DNA of 64,000 nucleotides from Pseudomonas asiatica (GCF_009932335.1 NZ_BLJF01000001.1:3038001-3102000); one strand, 5' to 3'. Positions 9,805-19,107 are shown, counted from the first letter of the stretch. Notes: a model not told the origin generated them from the sequence alone. Made by a program: numbers and translations.

Positions 9805-9840
9805 CAGTGCACACCTGTACTTCTTTCACCGGGTGCACTG
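9805..9840. promoter_or_regulatory. inverted repeat in the fabA upstream region
   Basis: CAGTGCAC (9805-9812) and GTGCACTG (9833-9840) form a perfect 8-base inverted repeat with a 20-base spacer, in the 207-base gap before fabA. It could be an operator for a fatty-acid regulator or a hairpin ending the kinase operon; there is no T-run. In P. aeruginosa the fabAB promoter is controlled by DesT, but I do not recognise the DesT site itself here. Confidence 0.4.
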
Positions 9841-9922
9841 TGACTTTCACCACAACGCAATAGTCTACCTGTAGGCTGCCGCCCCGAACGCGATGCGTAT
9901 CGGGCCGGCCGGGAAGATTCAT

Positions 9923-9937
9923 CCCCTGCCGCAGGGG
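9923..9937 (+). promoter_or_regulatory. small hairpin just upstream of the fabA ribosome binding site
   Basis: CCCCTG-CCG-CAGGGG forms a 6-bp stem with a 3-base loop, ending 7 bases before the fabA Shine-Dalgarno GAGGAG (9944-9949). It lies in the 5' leader and could influence ribosome access or mRNA stability. Confidence 0.4.
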
Positions 9938-9954
9938 GTTATTGAGGAGCTCGC

Positions 9955-10470
9955 ATGACCAAACAACACGCCTTTACTCGGGAAGACCTGCTGCGCTGCA
10001 GTCGCGGTGAGCTGTTCGGCCCAGGTAATGCGCAACTGCCCGCGCCGAACATGCTGATGGTCGATCGCATCACCCATATCAGCGAAGAAGGCGGCAAGTA
10101 CGGCAAAGGTGAATTGGTCGCCGAGCTGGATATCAATCCGGACCTGTGGTTCTTCGCCTGCCACTTCGAAGGCGACCCGGTAATGCCGGGCTGCCTGGGG
10201 CTTGATGCCATGTGGCAGCTGGTAGGTTTCTTCCTCGGCTGGCAGGGCCTGCCAGGCCGCGGGCGCGCCCTGGGTTCGGGCGAGGTGAAGTTCTTCGGCC
10301 AGGTACTGCCGGAAGCCAAGAAAGTCACTTACAACATTCACATCAAGCGCGTCCTGAAGGGCAAGCTGAACATGGCCATCGCCGATGGCTCGGTCAGCGT
10401 CGACGGCCGCGAGATCTACACTGCCGAAGGCCTGCGGGTCGGCGTGTTCACCTCCACTGACAATTTCTAA
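9955..10470 (+). CDS. fabA: 3-hydroxydecanoyl-ACP dehydratase/isomerase
   Basis: 171 residues, the usual FabA length. The hotdog-fold active site shows the catalytic His in [24 protein letters not shown], with the Asp in GLDAMWQ. FabA dehydrates 3-hydroxydecanoyl-ACP and isomerises the trans-2 product to cis-3-decenoyl-ACP, the branch point to unsaturated fatty acids. A strong ribosome binding site (GAGGAG) precedes the ATG. fabB follows after 11 bases, forming the classic fabAB operon. Confidence 0.97.
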   Translation: MTKQHAFTREDLLRCSRGELFGPGNAQLPAPNMLMVDRITHISEEGGKYGKGELVAELDINPDLWFFACHFEGDPVMPGCLGLDAMWQLVGFFLGWQGLPGRGRALGSGEVKFFGQVLPEAKKVTYNIHIKRVLKGKLNMAIADGSVSVDGREIYTAEGLRVGVFTSTDNF

Positions 10471-10481
10471 GGGTTATTCGC

Positions 10482-11702
10482 ATGCGCCGCGTCGTTATCA
10501 CTGGTCTGGGCATCGTATCGTGCCTGGGCAATGACAAAGCTACCGTCACCGAAAACCTGCGCAACAGCCGTCCGGGTATCCGTTACAACCCGGAATACAA
10601 GGAAATGGGGCTGCGTAGCCAGGTTTCCGGGTCCATCGACCTCAACCTCGAAGAACTGATCGACCGCAAGGTCTACCGCTTCGTCGGCCACGCTGCTGCC
10701 TACGCCTACCTGGCGATGCAGGATGCGATCAAGGACGCCGGCCTGACCGAAGAGCAGGTTTCCAACCCGCGTACCGGCCTGGTGGCGGGCTCCGGCGGCG
10801 CCTCGACCCTGAACCAGATGGAAGCGCTGGACACCCTGCGTGAGAAAGGCGTCAAGCGCGTCGGCCCGTACCGCGTTACCCGCACCATGGGCAGCACCGT
10901 TTCGGCGTGCCTGGCCACCCCGTTCAAGATCAAGGGCATCAACTACTCGATCTCCTCGGCCTGCGCCACTTCGGCACACTGCATCGGCACCGCCCTGGAG
11001 CAGATCCAGTGGGGCAAGCAGGACATCGTCTTCGCCGGTGGCGGTGAAGAAGAGCACTGGAGCCAGTCGTTCCTGTTCGATGCCATGGGCGCCCTGTCGA
11101 CCAAGCGCAACGAAACCCCGGAACAGGCCTCGCGCGCCTACGACGCCGACCGTGATGGCTTCGTCATCGCTGGCGGTGGCGGCATGGTGGTGGTCGAGGA
11201 GCTGGAACACGCCCTGGCCCGTGGCGCCAAGATCTACGCGGAAATCGTCGGCTACGGCGCCACTTCCGACGGCTACGACATGGTTGCCCCGAGCGGCGAA
11301 GGTGCTATCCGCTGCATGCAGCAGGCGCTGTCGACCGTCGACACTCCGATCGATTACCTGAACACCCACGGCACCTCGACCCCGGTCGGTGACGTTGCCG
11401 AGATCAAGGGCGTTCGCGCCGTGTTCGGCGACAAGGCGCCGAAGATCAGCTCGACCAAGAGCCTGTCGGGCCACTCGCTGGGCGCTGCCGGCGTACACGA
11501 GGCGATCTACTGCCTGCTGATGATGGAAAACAACTTCATCGCCGGCTCCGCCAACATCGACGAGCTGGACCCGGAAGTCGCCGACCTGCCGATCCTGCGC
11601 AAGACCGAAGAAAACGCCAAGATCGACACGGTCATGAGCAACAGCTTCGGCTTCGGCGGCACCAACGCCACCCTGGTGCTCAAGCGCTGGGAAGGCAAGT
11701 AA
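10482..11702 (+). CDS. fabB: 3-oxoacyl-ACP synthase I
   Basis: 406 residues beginning [18 protein letters not shown]. The thiolase-fold condensing enzyme carries the active-site Cys in [12 protein letters not shown] and the two His residues in [11 protein letters not shown] and [12 protein letters not shown], with the C-terminal [12 protein letters not shown]. FabB elongates cis-3-decenoyl-ACP and is needed for unsaturated fatty acid synthesis in the cytoplasm. It is the second gene of the fabAB operon and is followed by a strong terminator. Confidence 0.97.
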   Translation: MRRVVITGLGIVSCLGNDKATVTENLRNSRPGIRYNPEYKEMGLRSQVSGSIDLNLEELIDRKVYRFVGHAAAYAYLAMQDAIKDAGLTEEQVSNPRTGLVAGSGGASTLNQMEALDTLREKGVKRVGPYRVTRTMGSTVSACLATPFKIKGINYSISSACATSAHCIGTALEQIQWGKQDIVFAGGGEEEHWSQSFLFDAMGALSTKRNETPEQASRAYDADRDGFVIAGGGGMVVVEELEHALARGAKIYAEIVGYGATSDGYDMVAPSGEGAIRCMQQALSTVDTPIDYLNTHGTSTPVGDVAEIKGVRAVFGDKAPKISSTKSLSGHSLGAAGVHEAIYCLLMMENNFIAGSANIDELDPEVADLPILRKTEENAKIDTVMSNSFGFGGTNATLVLKRWEGK

Positions 11703-11721
11703 GACGCTGCTGCGGTAAACG

Positions 11722-11752
11722 AAAACGCCCCGACTGATTCGGGGCGTTTTCA
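11722..11752 (+). terminator. rho-independent terminator of fabAB
   Basis: ACGCCCCGA (11726-11734) and TCGGGGCGT (11740-11748) form a 9-bp GC-rich stem with a 5-base loop followed by TTTTC. It lies 20 bases after the fabB stop. Confidence 0.9.
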
Positions 11753-11764
11753 TTTGTATTGCCT

Positions 11765-11790
11765 GTACCGGCCCTATCGCCGGCACAGGA
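11765..11790. repeat. partial REP relic
   Basis: CCGGCCCTATCGCCGGCACAG resembles the left half of the CTATCGCCGGCAAGCC-type REP arm but breaks off. It sits between the fabB terminator and the convergent amidohydrolase gene. Confidence 0.45.
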
Positions 11791-11796
11791 AAACCC

Positions 11797-12801
11797 TTAT
11801 TTCCGCCTGGGCAGTACAGCCAGAAAATTCTCCCTGGCCACCTTGTTGGCAACTTGTTCCGGCAATGCGTCCAGAAACGGCCTGAACCCATGCATCTGCT
11901 CCCCAAGGCTGCCAAACCGCCCCACCACATCCGAACCCAGCATGAACCGTTCCGGGAACCTCTCGACCAGTGCCAGCCACGCCTTGCGCGGCACACCCCG
12001 GTCATCCAGCAGATAGGGTTTCAGCACGCTCCACGACAAATCGACATACAGGTTCGGGTAATCCTCCAGCAACCGCGTCAGCACCGGCAGCAGAAAGTCC
12101 ATCTGCGTCTGGTGCCGGTGAATCTCCATGCTGCTGCCTGCATGCGCCCAGATGAACCGCGTGTGCGGGTGATTGCGCAGCGGCTGTTCGATCTCCGCCA
12201 GGTACAGCGGGTTGCGCTCGCGCTTGGAGGTGATGTTGGAATGCAGCAGCACCGGCAGGTCGCGCTCGGCCGCCAGGTGGTAGATACGCGCCATGGCTTC
12301 GTTGTTGGCGCGCGGCGTGTCACCGCTGGTCAGAGCAGTCAGGTCATCGTGGCGGGTGAACACCTCGCCAATGCCCTGCCACAGCCCCGGATGCAGATCG
12401 AGCATGCGCTCGATATGGCTGGCGGCGTTCTTGTCCACCGGATTGAAGCCGGCCAGGAACGGATGAAAGCGCTTGCGCTGCTCGTCGGGCAGTTGCTGTA
12501 GCGCCGCCGCCACGTAGGTATCGGTGGCGCTGTACCAGTAGGCTTCGGCGTCATCCCCAGCGTAATAGCGTGGGCGCTTGGGCTCGTCTTCATGCCACTT
12601 CTTGGCCACCGGGACGCCGGAAATCATCGACTGCTCGATACCGGCGGCATCCATGGCCTTGATCAGCGCAGGCATGCCTTCGCTTTCCTGGAAGAAGTCG
12701 ACGTAGTGCAGGTGGGCATCACTGTAGCGGTAGTCGCGTGCCTGCGCCGCTTGGCACAGCCAGGTGGATAACAGCACGCAGGCCAACGCTCTCACGATCA
12801 T
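11797..12801 (-). CDS. exported amidohydrolase-family protein
   Basis: 334 residues with a signal peptide (hydrophobic ALACVLLSTWLCQA, cleavage near AQA|RDY). The mature part looks like an amidohydrolase-2 TIM barrel. It has an HxH metal motif in SDAHLHYVDF, an internal GEVFTRHDDL, a strand-end His in LPVLLHSNIT, the His in FIWAHAGSS, and a late Asp in FMLGSDVVGRF. Such enzymes hydrolyse or decarboxylate small amides or acids. An exported version is less common and its substrate is unknown. It is convergent with fabB and divergent from the pirin gene. Confidence 0.8.
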   Translation of the reverse strand: MIVRALACVLLSTWLCQAAQARDYRYSDAHLHYVDFFQESEGMPALIKAMDAAGIEQSMISGVPVAKKWHEDEPKRPRYYAGDDAEAYWYSATDTYVAAALQQLPDEQRKRFHPFLAGFNPVDKNAASHIERMLDLHPGLWQGIGEVFTRHDDLTALTSGDTPRANNEAMARIYHLAAERDLPVLLHSNITSKRERNPLYLAEIEQPLRNHPHTRFIWAHAGSSMEIHRHQTQMDFLLPVLTRLLEDYPNLYVDLSWSVLKPYLLDDRGVPRKAWLALVERFPERFMLGSDVVGRFGSLGEQMHGFRPFLDALPEQVANKVARENFLAVLPRRK

Positions 12802-12918
12802 GATGAAGCTTCCTTTTCCGGGTATCAGATCTCTAGACCGGCCGGCCTACGAGACGGTTCAGCCGGGGCGGGCAAACCGCTATGCTTGGGGCATTTCCAC
12901 CTTGCCTGGAGCCTTCCC

Positions 12919-13782
12919 ATGAGCAGCCCCCTGGTCATCCGCCCACGTGCCGAATCGGTCGAGGGCCAGCCGATCCTGCGCCCGCTGCCATCGGCCCAGT
13001 GTCGCAGCGTCGGCCCGTTCGTGTTTTTCGACCACATGCTCGAAACCGACTATGCCCCGGGGCATGGTATGGACATCCGCCAGCACCCGCATATCGGCCT
13101 GTCGACCCTTACCTACCTGTTCGAAGGGGCAATCCTGCACAAGGACAGCCTCGGCTCGGTGCAGCGGGTGCTGCCGGGCGACGTCAGCTGGATGACCGCA
13201 GGCAGCGGTGTGGCCCATGTCGAGCGTACTCCTGAAGATGCCCTGGCCCATGGCTCACGCCTGCACGGGCTGCAGGTATGGCTGGCATCGCCACGCGAGC
13301 AGGAACAAGGCCCGGCAAGCTACAGCCATCACCCGGCGGCGAGCCTGCCGGTCAGCGACAGCCTGGGAGTACGCATCTGCATGATCGCCGGCAGCGGGTT
13401 CTGCCTGGAATCGCCGGTGCCGGTGCTCTCCCCTACCCTGTACGCGCATGTACAGATGCAACCGGCAACCACGCTATTGGTGCCGAACGAGCATGCGCAG
13501 CGGGCGCTGTACCTGCTCGATGGTGAGCTGGTGATGAACGATGAGGATGTGGAACCCTGCAGCCTGGTGGTCCTGCCCGAGGGTAAAGAGGTGACGCTGT
13601 ATGCGGAGGGTGAGTGCCAGCTGGTGCTGATTGGTGGCGCACCACTGGATGGGCCGCGGCGGATGAACTGGAACTTTGTCGCCAGTGATGTGGAGCTGAT
13701 CGAACAGGCCCGGGCCAAGTGGGCTGCTGGGGAATGGCCGGTGGTGCCGGGGGAAACCTCCAGAATCGAGTTGCCGCGGTAA
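12919..13782 (+). CDS. pirin family protein
   Basis: 287 residues from the ATG at 12919, which has TGGAGCC upstream; a longer in-frame start at 12886 adds residues unlike the family. It is a bicupin protein. The metal ligands of human pirin (His56, His58, His101, Glu103) correspond to H56 and H58 in QHPHIGLST and H100 and E102 in GVAHVERTPE. Bacterial pirins include quercetin dioxygenases and regulators of central metabolism; which applies here cannot be told. A monocistronic gene followed by a REP pair. Confidence 0.9.
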   Translation: MSSPLVIRPRAESVEGQPILRPLPSAQCRSVGPFVFFDHMLETDYAPGHGMDIRQHPHIGLSTLTYLFEGAILHKDSLGSVQRVLPGDVSWMTAGSGVAHVERTPEDALAHGSRLHGLQVWLASPREQEQGPASYSHHPAASLPVSDSLGVRICMIAGSGFCLESPVPVLSPTLYAHVQMQPATTLLVPNEHAQRALYLLDGELVMNDEDVEPCSLVVLPEGKEVTLYAEGECQLVLIGGAPLDGPRRMNWNFVASDVELIEQARAKWAAGEWPVVPGETSRIELPR

Positions 13783-13784
13783 TT

Positions 13785-13902
13785 GGGGCCGCTTTGCGAC
13801 CCTTCGCGGGCTTGCCCGCTCCCACTGGGACGGCGTTGCACTTACGGGCAGTTCCGTACCTGTGGGAGCGGGCAAGCCCGCGAAGGGCTGCGCAGCAGCC
13901 CC
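13785..13902. repeat. REP element pair (inverted)
   Basis: Arms with the core CCTTCGCGGGCTTGCCCGCT (13801-13820) and its inverse (13870-13888) flank a 36-base spacer. Each arm carries a short extra hairpin outward (GGGGCCGCTTTGCG and CTGCGCAGCAGCCCC). It lies between the convergent pirin and dienelactone-hydrolase genes and may act as a bidirectional transcript end. Confidence 0.85.
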
Positions 13903-13911
13903 AATGCGCCA

Positions 13912-14637
13912 TCAGCGCTGGAACACTTCGGTCAGCAGGTTATGCATCGAGCGGAACGCCCGCTCCGAGGTACGCCGATCATACTGCATCTTGCCCGGCA
14001 CATTGGCACTCGGGTCGGTAAACGAGTGCACCGCGCCGCCATAGCTCAGCAATTGCCAGTCAACCTTGGCCGCGTTCATCTCCTCCTCGAACGCCGGCAA
14101 CTGCTCCTTCGGCACCAGTGGATCGGAAGCGCCGTGCAGCACCAGCACCGAGCCCTTGATGCGCTTGGCATCTTCCGGGTTCGGGGTATCCAGGGTGCCA
14201 TGGAACGACACCGCCGCACGCAAATCGGCGCCAGTACGGGCCAGCTCCAGTGCACAGCAGCCACCAAAGCAGAAACCAAACGTGCCGACCTTGCCCGGTT
14301 CCAGCAGCGCCTTCGACTGCCCCAACAGTTGCGCCAGGGCTTCCTGCATGCGCTTGCGCAGCTCGCCTCGGTCATTCTTCAACGGCATCATCGCCGCGCC
14401 GGCCTCGTCGGCATTGGACGGACGCACCGATTGCCCGTACAGGTCGGCAATCAGCACTACATAGCCCTTCTCGGCCACTTCCTTGGCGATGCGCTCGGCA
14501 CCTTCGCCTATACCCATCCAGTTCGGCGCCATCACCAGACCTGGCCGCCCCAGCGCGCCCGGCTCGTATACCAGGCGGCTTTCATACGCCTTGCCGGACA
14601 GGTGATAGACCAGCGATTCGACGATTACTTTGCTCAT
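13912..14637 (-). CDS. dienelactone hydrolase family protein
   Basis: 241 residues from the ATG at 14637, which follows AAAGGAG; a start six codons upstream lacks this site. It is an alpha/beta hydrolase of dienelactone-hydrolase type: the nucleophile is Cys123 in GFCFGGCCALE, with the later Asp in HGASDPLVP and His in GGAVHSFTDP completing the triad. The family hydrolyses dienelactone in chlorocatechol breakdown, but most genomic copies without catabolic neighbours have unknown substrates, as here. It lies downstream of htpG, separated by the htpG terminator. Confidence 0.85.
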   Translation of the reverse strand: MSKVIVESLVYHLSGKAYESRLVYEPGALGRPGLVMAPNWMGIGEGAERIAKEVAEKGYVVLIADLYGQSVRPSNADEAGAAMMPLKNDRGELRKRMQEALAQLLGQSKALLEPGKVGTFGFCFGGCCALELARTGADLRAAVSFHGTLDTPNPEDAKRIKGSVLVLHGASDPLVPKEQLPAFEEEMNAAKVDWQLLSYGGAVHSFTDPSANVPGKMQYDRRTSERAFRSMHNLLTEVFQR

Positions 14638-14677
14638 CAAGCACTCCTTTGGCACTCGTCATCAATATGCTCGCCAT

Positions 14678-14703
14678 GAAAAAAGCCCGCCGAAGCGGGC
14701 TTT
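14678..14703 (-). terminator. rho-independent terminator of htpG
   Basis: On the minus strand, AGCCCGC-TTCG-GCGGGCT is followed by a run of six T. The stem is 7 bp (14684-14690 with 14695-14701) with a stable TTCG loop. It lies just after the htpG stop. Confidence 0.9.
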
Positions 14704-14716
14704 CCTATGCATCAAC

Positions 14717-16621
14717 TCAAGCAGACAGTTCGACCAGCAGCTTGTTCAGGCGACGAACGTAAGCCGCCGGGTCCTTCAAGCTGTCACCGGCCGCGAGGGC
14801 TGCCTGATCGAACAGGATGTGCGACAGCTCGGCGAAGCGGTCTTCGCTCTGCTCGTTGTCCAGCTTCTCGATCAGCGGGTGGGTCGGGTTGAACTCGAAG
14901 ATCGGCTTGGACTCCGGCACCTTCTGCCCGCTGGCTTCGAGGATCTGGCGCATCTGCAGGCCCAGGTCCTGCTCACCGATGGCCAGGATCGCCGGCGAGT
15001 CGGTCAGGCGGTGCGATACGCGCACTTCGGCCACGCTGTCACCCAGCGCGCCCTTCAGGCGCTCGACCAGGCCTTCCTTGTCCTTGGCGACTTCTTCCTG
15101 GGCCTTCTTGTCTTCTTCCGAGTCCAGCTTGCCCAGGTCCAGGTCGCCACGGGCGACGTCGACAAAGGCCTTGCCGTCGAACTCGTTCAGGTAGCTCATC
15201 AGCCACTCGTCGATACGGTCGGTCAGCAGCAGCACTTCGATGCCTTTCTTGCGGAAGACTTCCAGGTGCGGGCTGTTCTTGACCTGCGCGTACGACTCGC
15301 CGGTGAGGTAGTAGATCTTGTCCTGGCCTTCCTTGACGCGAGCCAGGTAGTCGGCCAGGGCGACGCTCTGCTCGCCGCTGTCGTCCTGGGTGGAAGCGAA
15401 GCGCAGCAGGCCGGCGATCTTTTCCTTGTTGGCGAAGTCTTCGGCCGGGCCTTCCTTCAGCACCTGACCGAAGTTCTTCCAGAAGCCCTTGTACTGCTCG
15501 GGCTCGTTCTTCGCCAGCTTCTCCAGCATGTCCAGCACGCGCTTGGTCAGCGCGGTCTTCATCGAGTCGATGATCGGGTCTTTCTGCAGGATTTCACGCG
15601 ACACGTTCAGCGACAGGTCGTTGGAGTCGACCACACCCTTGATGAAGCGCAGGTACAGCGGCAGGAACGATTCGGCCTGGTCCATGATGAACACGCGCTG
15701 CACGTACAGCTTCAGGCCGCGTGGCGCTTCGCGCTGGTACAGGTCGAACGGCGCGCGGGCGGGCACGTACAGCAGCGAGTTGTATTCGAGCTTGCCTTCT
15801 ACCTTGTTGTGGCTCCAGGCCAGCGGGTTTTCGAAGTCATGGCCGATGTGCTTGTAGAACTCCTGATATTCCTCGTCCTTGATTTCGGTACGCGGACGGG
15901 TCCACAGGGCGCTGGCACGGTTGACGGTTTCCCACTCTTCGGCCGGCTGCTCTTCGCCTTCGGCGGTAGCTTGCTCTTTCAGCAGCTGGATCGGCATGGC
16001 GATGTGGTCGGAGTACTTCTTGACCACATTGCGCAGGCGCCAGCCATCGGCGAACTCCTGCTCGCCCTTCTTCAGGTGCAGGACGATGCGGGTGCCGCGC
16101 TGTGGCTTGTCGATGGTGGCGACTTCGAACTCACCTTCGCCCTTCGACGACCAGTGCACGCCTTCAGCGGCCGGCTGGCCGGCACGGCGGCTGTACACGT
16201 CGACCTTGTCGGCAACGATGAACGCGGAGTAGAAGCCCACACCGAACTGACCGATCAGGTGCGAGTCCTTCTTCTGGTCACCGGTGAGGTTCTTCATGAA
16301 GTCGGCAGTGCCGGACTTGGCGATGGTACCCAGGTGGGTGATGACGTCTTCGCGGCTCATGCCGATGCCGTTGTCCTCGAGGGTCACGGTACCGGCGTCC
16401 TTGTCGAAGCTCAGGCGAATCTTCAGGTCGGCGTCGCCTTCGAACAGCTCTGGCTTGGCCAGGGCCTCGAAACGCAGCTTGTCGGCGGCGTCGGAGGCGT
16501 TGGAGATCAATTCACGCAGGAAGATCTCCTTGTTCGAATACAGGGAATGGATCATGAGGTGCAGCAGCTGCTTTACCTCGGTCTGGAAGCCCAGCGTTTC
16601 TTTTTGAGTCTCCACACTCAT
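14717..16621 (-). CDS. htpG: molecular chaperone HtpG (Hsp90 family)
   Basis: 634 residues starting [13 protein letters not shown]; the open frame extends 75 codons further upstream but with no homology. The GHKL ATPase domain shows [25 protein letters not shown], and [11 protein letters not shown]. The middle domain has [21 protein letters not shown] helices, and there is no MEEVD tail, as expected for bacteria. HtpG is a cytoplasmic ATP-dependent chaperone, often heat induced. No sigma-32 promoter was clear by eye. A single gene with its own terminator. Confidence 0.96.
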   Translation of the reverse strand: MSVETQKETLGFQTEVKQLLHLMIHSLYSNKEIFLRELISNASDAADKLRFEALAKPELFEGDADLKIRLSFDKDAGTVTLEDNGIGMSREDVITHLGTIAKSGTADFMKNLTGDQKKDSHLIGQFGVGFYSAFIVADKVDVYSRRAGQPAAEGVHWSSKGEGEFEVATIDKPQRGTRIVLHLKKGEQEFADGWRLRNVVKKYSDHIAMPIQLLKEQATAEGEEQPAEEWETVNRASALWTRPRTEIKDEEYQEFYKHIGHDFENPLAWSHNKVEGKLEYNSLLYVPARAPFDLYQREAPRGLKLYVQRVFIMDQAESFLPLYLRFIKGVVDSNDLSLNVSREILQKDPIIDSMKTALTKRVLDMLEKLAKNEPEQYKGFWKNFGQVLKEGPAEDFANKEKIAGLLRFASTQDDSGEQSVALADYLARVKEGQDKIYYLTGESYAQVKNSPHLEVFRKKGIEVLLLTDRIDEWLMSYLNEFDGKAFVDVARGDLDLGKLDSEEDKKAQEEVAKDKEGLVERLKGALGDSVAEVRVSHRLTDSPAILAIGEQDLGLQMRQILEASGQKVPESKPIFEFNPTHPLIEKLDNEQSEDRFAELSHILFDQAALAAGDSLKDPAAYVRRLNKLLVELSA

Positions 16622-16692
16622 GGTCTTCAAAACTCCGATCTGATGGCAGTTGACGCCTGGCGGCCAGGTTGGCCAGCGTTTAGCGGCGGATG

Positions 16693-17175
16693 TCATGCAG
16701 ATGGGGGCTGCCCGGATGATTTCAAGGGCTTTTCCGGTTCGATCTTGAAATGGGCCCGAGCCGTGGCGATCGGCGACTGCCTGTCCCCCTGCCAGGCGGT
16801 GATGGCCACATTGGTCACCCGCCGACCCTGGCGCCAAAGCTGGCACTGGGCGTAGGTATCGCGAAAGTGCCCGGCGCGCAGGTAATCGATGGAAAAGTCG
16901 ATGATCTTCGGAATGCTTGCGCTCTCGCTGAATATCAGCAGGTACAGCGCTGCCGACAGTTCCATGAAGCCCGCGATCACCCCGCCGTGGATGGCCGGCA
17001 GCAGCGGGTTGCCGATGTTGTCCTGGTTGGCCGGCAGGCGGAACAGCAGGTCATCGCCCTGACGCTCGCATTCAATGCCGATCAGGCCGGCATAGGGGAT
17101 CAGCGCCAGCAAGGGCCGATAGTCTCCCACCGCATGAGCAGCGTTGAGCTGTTGGCGAACATTGTGCGGAATCAT
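16693..17175 (-). CDS. PaaI-type hotdog thioesterase
   Basis: 160 residues. The hotdog thioesterase signature is [18 protein letters not shown] with a conserved Gly-Gly after His, preceded by GNPLLPA. PaaI-type proteins cleave acyl- or aryl-CoA thioesters; the substrate is unknown. Its start overlaps the stop of a second thioesterase by four bases (17172-17175), so two related but diverged hotdog proteins are made as a coupled pair and could form a heteromer. That last point is inference. Confidence 0.85.
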   Translation of the reverse strand: MIPHNVRQQLNAAHAVGDYRPLLALIPYAGLIGIECERQGDDLLFRLPANQDNIGNPLLPAIHGGVIAGFMELSAALYLLIFSESASIPKIIDFSIDYLRAGHFRDTYAQCQLWRQGRRVTNVAITAWQGDRQSPIATARAHFKIEPEKPLKSSGQPPSA

Positions 17176-17648
17176 GCTCCGCCCTCCTTCAGGCTGTTGC
17201 CGAAGCGGATGCCACCCTTGATCTCCTGGCCCAGGCGCATGAACGTGCCCACCACCTGGCAGATAGGCTGAGCGGGGTCATCCTGGTAGGCCGTGCCACG
17301 GGTGAAGATCACATCGCGGGTGACCCGGTAGCATTGGGCATGGCCGTAGATGTCTTTGCCGGCCTTGGCCGGATGCATATAGTCGATGCGCAGGTCCAGT
17401 GTCGGGCACACTTCGAAGCGCGGCAGCACGCACAGCGTGGCCATGCCGCAAGTGGTGTCCATCAGCGTGGTCAGCGCGCCGCCATGCACGGCGCCGGTCT
17501 GCGGGTTGCCGACAATGGCCGCAGACCAGGGCAGCACCAGGGTCATGCCATCGGCATTGGTTTGCACCACACGCATTTGCAACAACTGACAATGTTTCAG
17601 GGCCGAGAGAAAACGCTCGGCCATGGCCATCAAGGTTGAATCACTCAT
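17172..17648 (-). CDS. PaaI-type hotdog thioesterase
   Basis: 158 residues from MSDSTLMAM; a longer frame adds 11 residues without support. The motif VHGGALTTLMDTTCGMA is the hotdog active-site helix, and PTLDLRIDYMHPA is the typical following strand. It is the first gene of the tandem thioesterase pair. Cytoplasmic by lack of a signal. Confidence 0.85.
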   Translation of the reverse strand: MSDSTLMAMAERFLSALKHCQLLQMRVVQTNADGMTLVLPWSAAIVGNPQTGAVHGGALTTLMDTTCGMATLCVLPRFEVCPTLDLRIDYMHPAKAGKDIYGHAQCYRVTRDVIFTRGTAYQDDPAQPICQVVGTFMRLGQEIKGGIRFGNSLKEGGA

Positions 17649-17732
17649 TGGCTGTTTCCCTGCGCATTGCCGCAGCGGCATAAAATCGTTAAAAAGTCTA
17701 TATAGAACGGGACGTTATATATGTGTAATCTT

Positions 17733-17750
17733 CGCGGAACTTATTCCGCG
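17733..17750 (+). promoter_or_regulatory. hairpin in the leader of the lipoprotein gene
   Basis: CGCGGAA-CTTA-TTCCGCG forms a perfect 7-bp stem with a 4-base loop, 53 bases before the lipoprotein ATG. There is no T-run, so it is more likely an mRNA-stabilising or regulatory leader element than a terminator. Confidence 0.4.
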
Positions 17751-17802
17751 TAGTTGCACTCGAAGGAACAAGTCACTTATTCCACCAAGGAGAAACACCC
17801 CC

Positions 17803-18096
17803 ATGCGTAAACCTTTTGCTTTTGCTCTGATGCTGGCCGCTGCCATGGGCCTGGCCGCTTGCGATAAAGCGAGCGAAGACAAAGCCCAGGACGCACAGCA
17901 ACACGCCGAGCAAGCCCAGGAAAAAGCGGGCGAAGCTCAGGATAAAATGAACGAGGCTGCCAAGGAAAACGCCGAAGCCGCCAAAGATCAGGCCGAAGCC
18001 GAGCAGAAGGCCGCCGAAGAAGCCGCTCCGGCTACTCCGGCTCCGGAAGCCGCTCCAGCTACCCCAGCTGCTCCAGCCGAACCTGCCAAGCAGTAA
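17803..18096 (+). CDS. small Ala/Glu/Lys-rich lipoprotein
   Basis: 97 residues from the ATG at 17803 with an AAGGAG ribosome binding site. A lipobox LAAC places Cys20 as the lipidated residue. The mature part is a long run of A, E, Q, K and D with hydrophobic Ala spacing (for example AEQAQEKAGEAQDKMNEAAK), which predicts a single charged helix or coiled coil. A Pro/Ala-rich tail (PATPAPEAAPATP) follows. The pattern resembles major small outer-membrane lipoproteins and LEA-like helices. A structural or stress role is possible but not shown. It is monocistronic, with a strong terminator. Confidence 0.85.
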   Translation: MRKPFAFALMLAAAMGLAACDKASEDKAQDAQQHAEQAQEKAGEAQDKMNEAAKENAEAAKDQAEAEQKAAEEAAPATPAPEAAPATPAAPAEPAKQ

Positions 18097-18104
18097 TCGG
18101 CTAA

Positions 18105-18137
18105 AACAAAAAAACCCGACATTGTCGGGTTTTTTTG
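18105..18137. terminator. bidirectional rho-independent terminator
   Basis: ACCCGAC (18114-18120) and GTCGGGT (18124-18130) form a stem flanked by A-runs on the left and T-runs on the right. It can therefore end the lipoprotein transcript and the convergent DUF599 transcript. Confidence 0.9.
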
Positions 18138-18163
18138 TGCCTGAAACTTATGGATTAAACGTT

Positions 18164-18913
18164 TCAGGTACCAGGAGCGGTGTTTTCCTTGGCGGGTTCG
18201 ATCGAAACACTTTCGGTAGGTGTGAACACCATCACATCCAATACATCCGAATGGAACTCGCGGCGGTACAGAATCAGCACCACCCCGACACTCATGACCA
18301 TGAATAACCATGGGCTGATGAACCAGCTCAACATGGCCATGCCGAAGTAATAGGAACGCAGGCCCAGGTTGAACTGGTTGGCGGCAAGCGACAGCACCCG
18401 CGCCGCCCGCGAGGCGAATGCCTTGCGTTCAAGCTCATTGACCAGCCGTTCACCGATCATCGGCGCCGACCCCACCAGTACTGCCGCGAAGTTGTATTGG
18501 CGCATGCACCAGCTGAAGGTGAAAAAGGCATAGACGAAGACCATGGCCAGGCACAGCAGCTTGATCTCCGACATGCCCTGGGAGGTCTGCTGCACCAGCG
18601 GCAGATCGGCCAGCAGCGACAGCGCCCGGTCGGAAGCCCCGAGCACGGTGAGGATACCGGCGAGGATGATCAGGGTGCTGGAGGCGAAGAACGAGGCGTT
18701 GCGCTCGAGGTTGCCGATCACGCTCGCATCGGCAATGCGGTTGTCGCGCAGCAGCATGCGGCGCATCCAGTCTTCGCGGTACAGGTGCAGCACGCTGGCC
18801 AGGCACGCGGTGTCGCGGCCCTTCCAGATGGCATAACGGGTGTAACCGCCCCAGCACAGGGCGAACCAGATGATGGCCAAAAGATTGTTGAAGTTGCTTT
18901 GGATGAAGTTCAT
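18164..18913 (-). CDS. DUF599 family membrane protein
   Basis: 249 residues from MNFIQSNFNN. There are four probable membrane segments: LLAIIWFALCWGGY (near 8-21), FFASSTLIILAGILTVLGA (near 77-95), IKLLCLAMVFVYAFFTFSWC (near 116-135), and a C-terminal FGMAMLSWFISPWLFMVMSVGVVLIL. The middle loop has RAARVLSLAANQFNLGLRSYYFG, typical of DUF599. The function of this inner-membrane family is unknown. Monocistronic, convergent with the lipoprotein gene. Confidence 0.8.
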   Translation of the reverse strand: MNFIQSNFNNLLAIIWFALCWGGYTRYAIWKGRDTACLASVLHLYREDWMRRMLLRDNRIADASVIGNLERNASFFASSTLIILAGILTVLGASDRALSLLADLPLVQQTSQGMSEIKLLCLAMVFVYAFFTFSWCMRQYNFAAVLVGSAPMIGERLVNELERKAFASRAARVLSLAANQFNLGLRSYYFGMAMLSWFISPWLFMVMSVGVVLILYRREFHSDVLDVMVFTPTESVSIEPAKENTAPGT

Positions 18914-19019
18914 GCACGGTTCCCGGGAGGGCCAGATACCTGAAGGATAGGGACCGGATTTCGACGCTGGCAAGCGGTAAAAGGCACACATCCACCCAGA
19001 AATCCGCACTGCCTGTTCT

Positions 19020-19098
19020 GGCCTCTTCGCAGCACAAGGCTGCTCCTACAGGTACGGCACTGCACTTGTAGGAGCAGCCTTGTGCTGCGAAGAGGCCA
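19020..19098. repeat. REP element pair (inverted)
   Basis: Same family as 2615-2711: GGCCTCTTCGCAGCACAAGG at the left arm (19020-19052) and its exact inverse at the right (19066-19098), with a short spacer. It lies between the DUF599 start and the brnQ terminator. Confidence 0.85.
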
Positions 19099-19107
19099 GT
19101 GCAGGCA

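Noticed and set aside
10467..12005. A minus-strand frame of 512 codons
   Set aside because: Antisense to fabB; it also crosses the fabB terminator and an opposing gene end.
14630..16855. A plus-strand frame of 741 codons
   Set aside because: Antisense to htpG, with no domain and no ribosome binding site.
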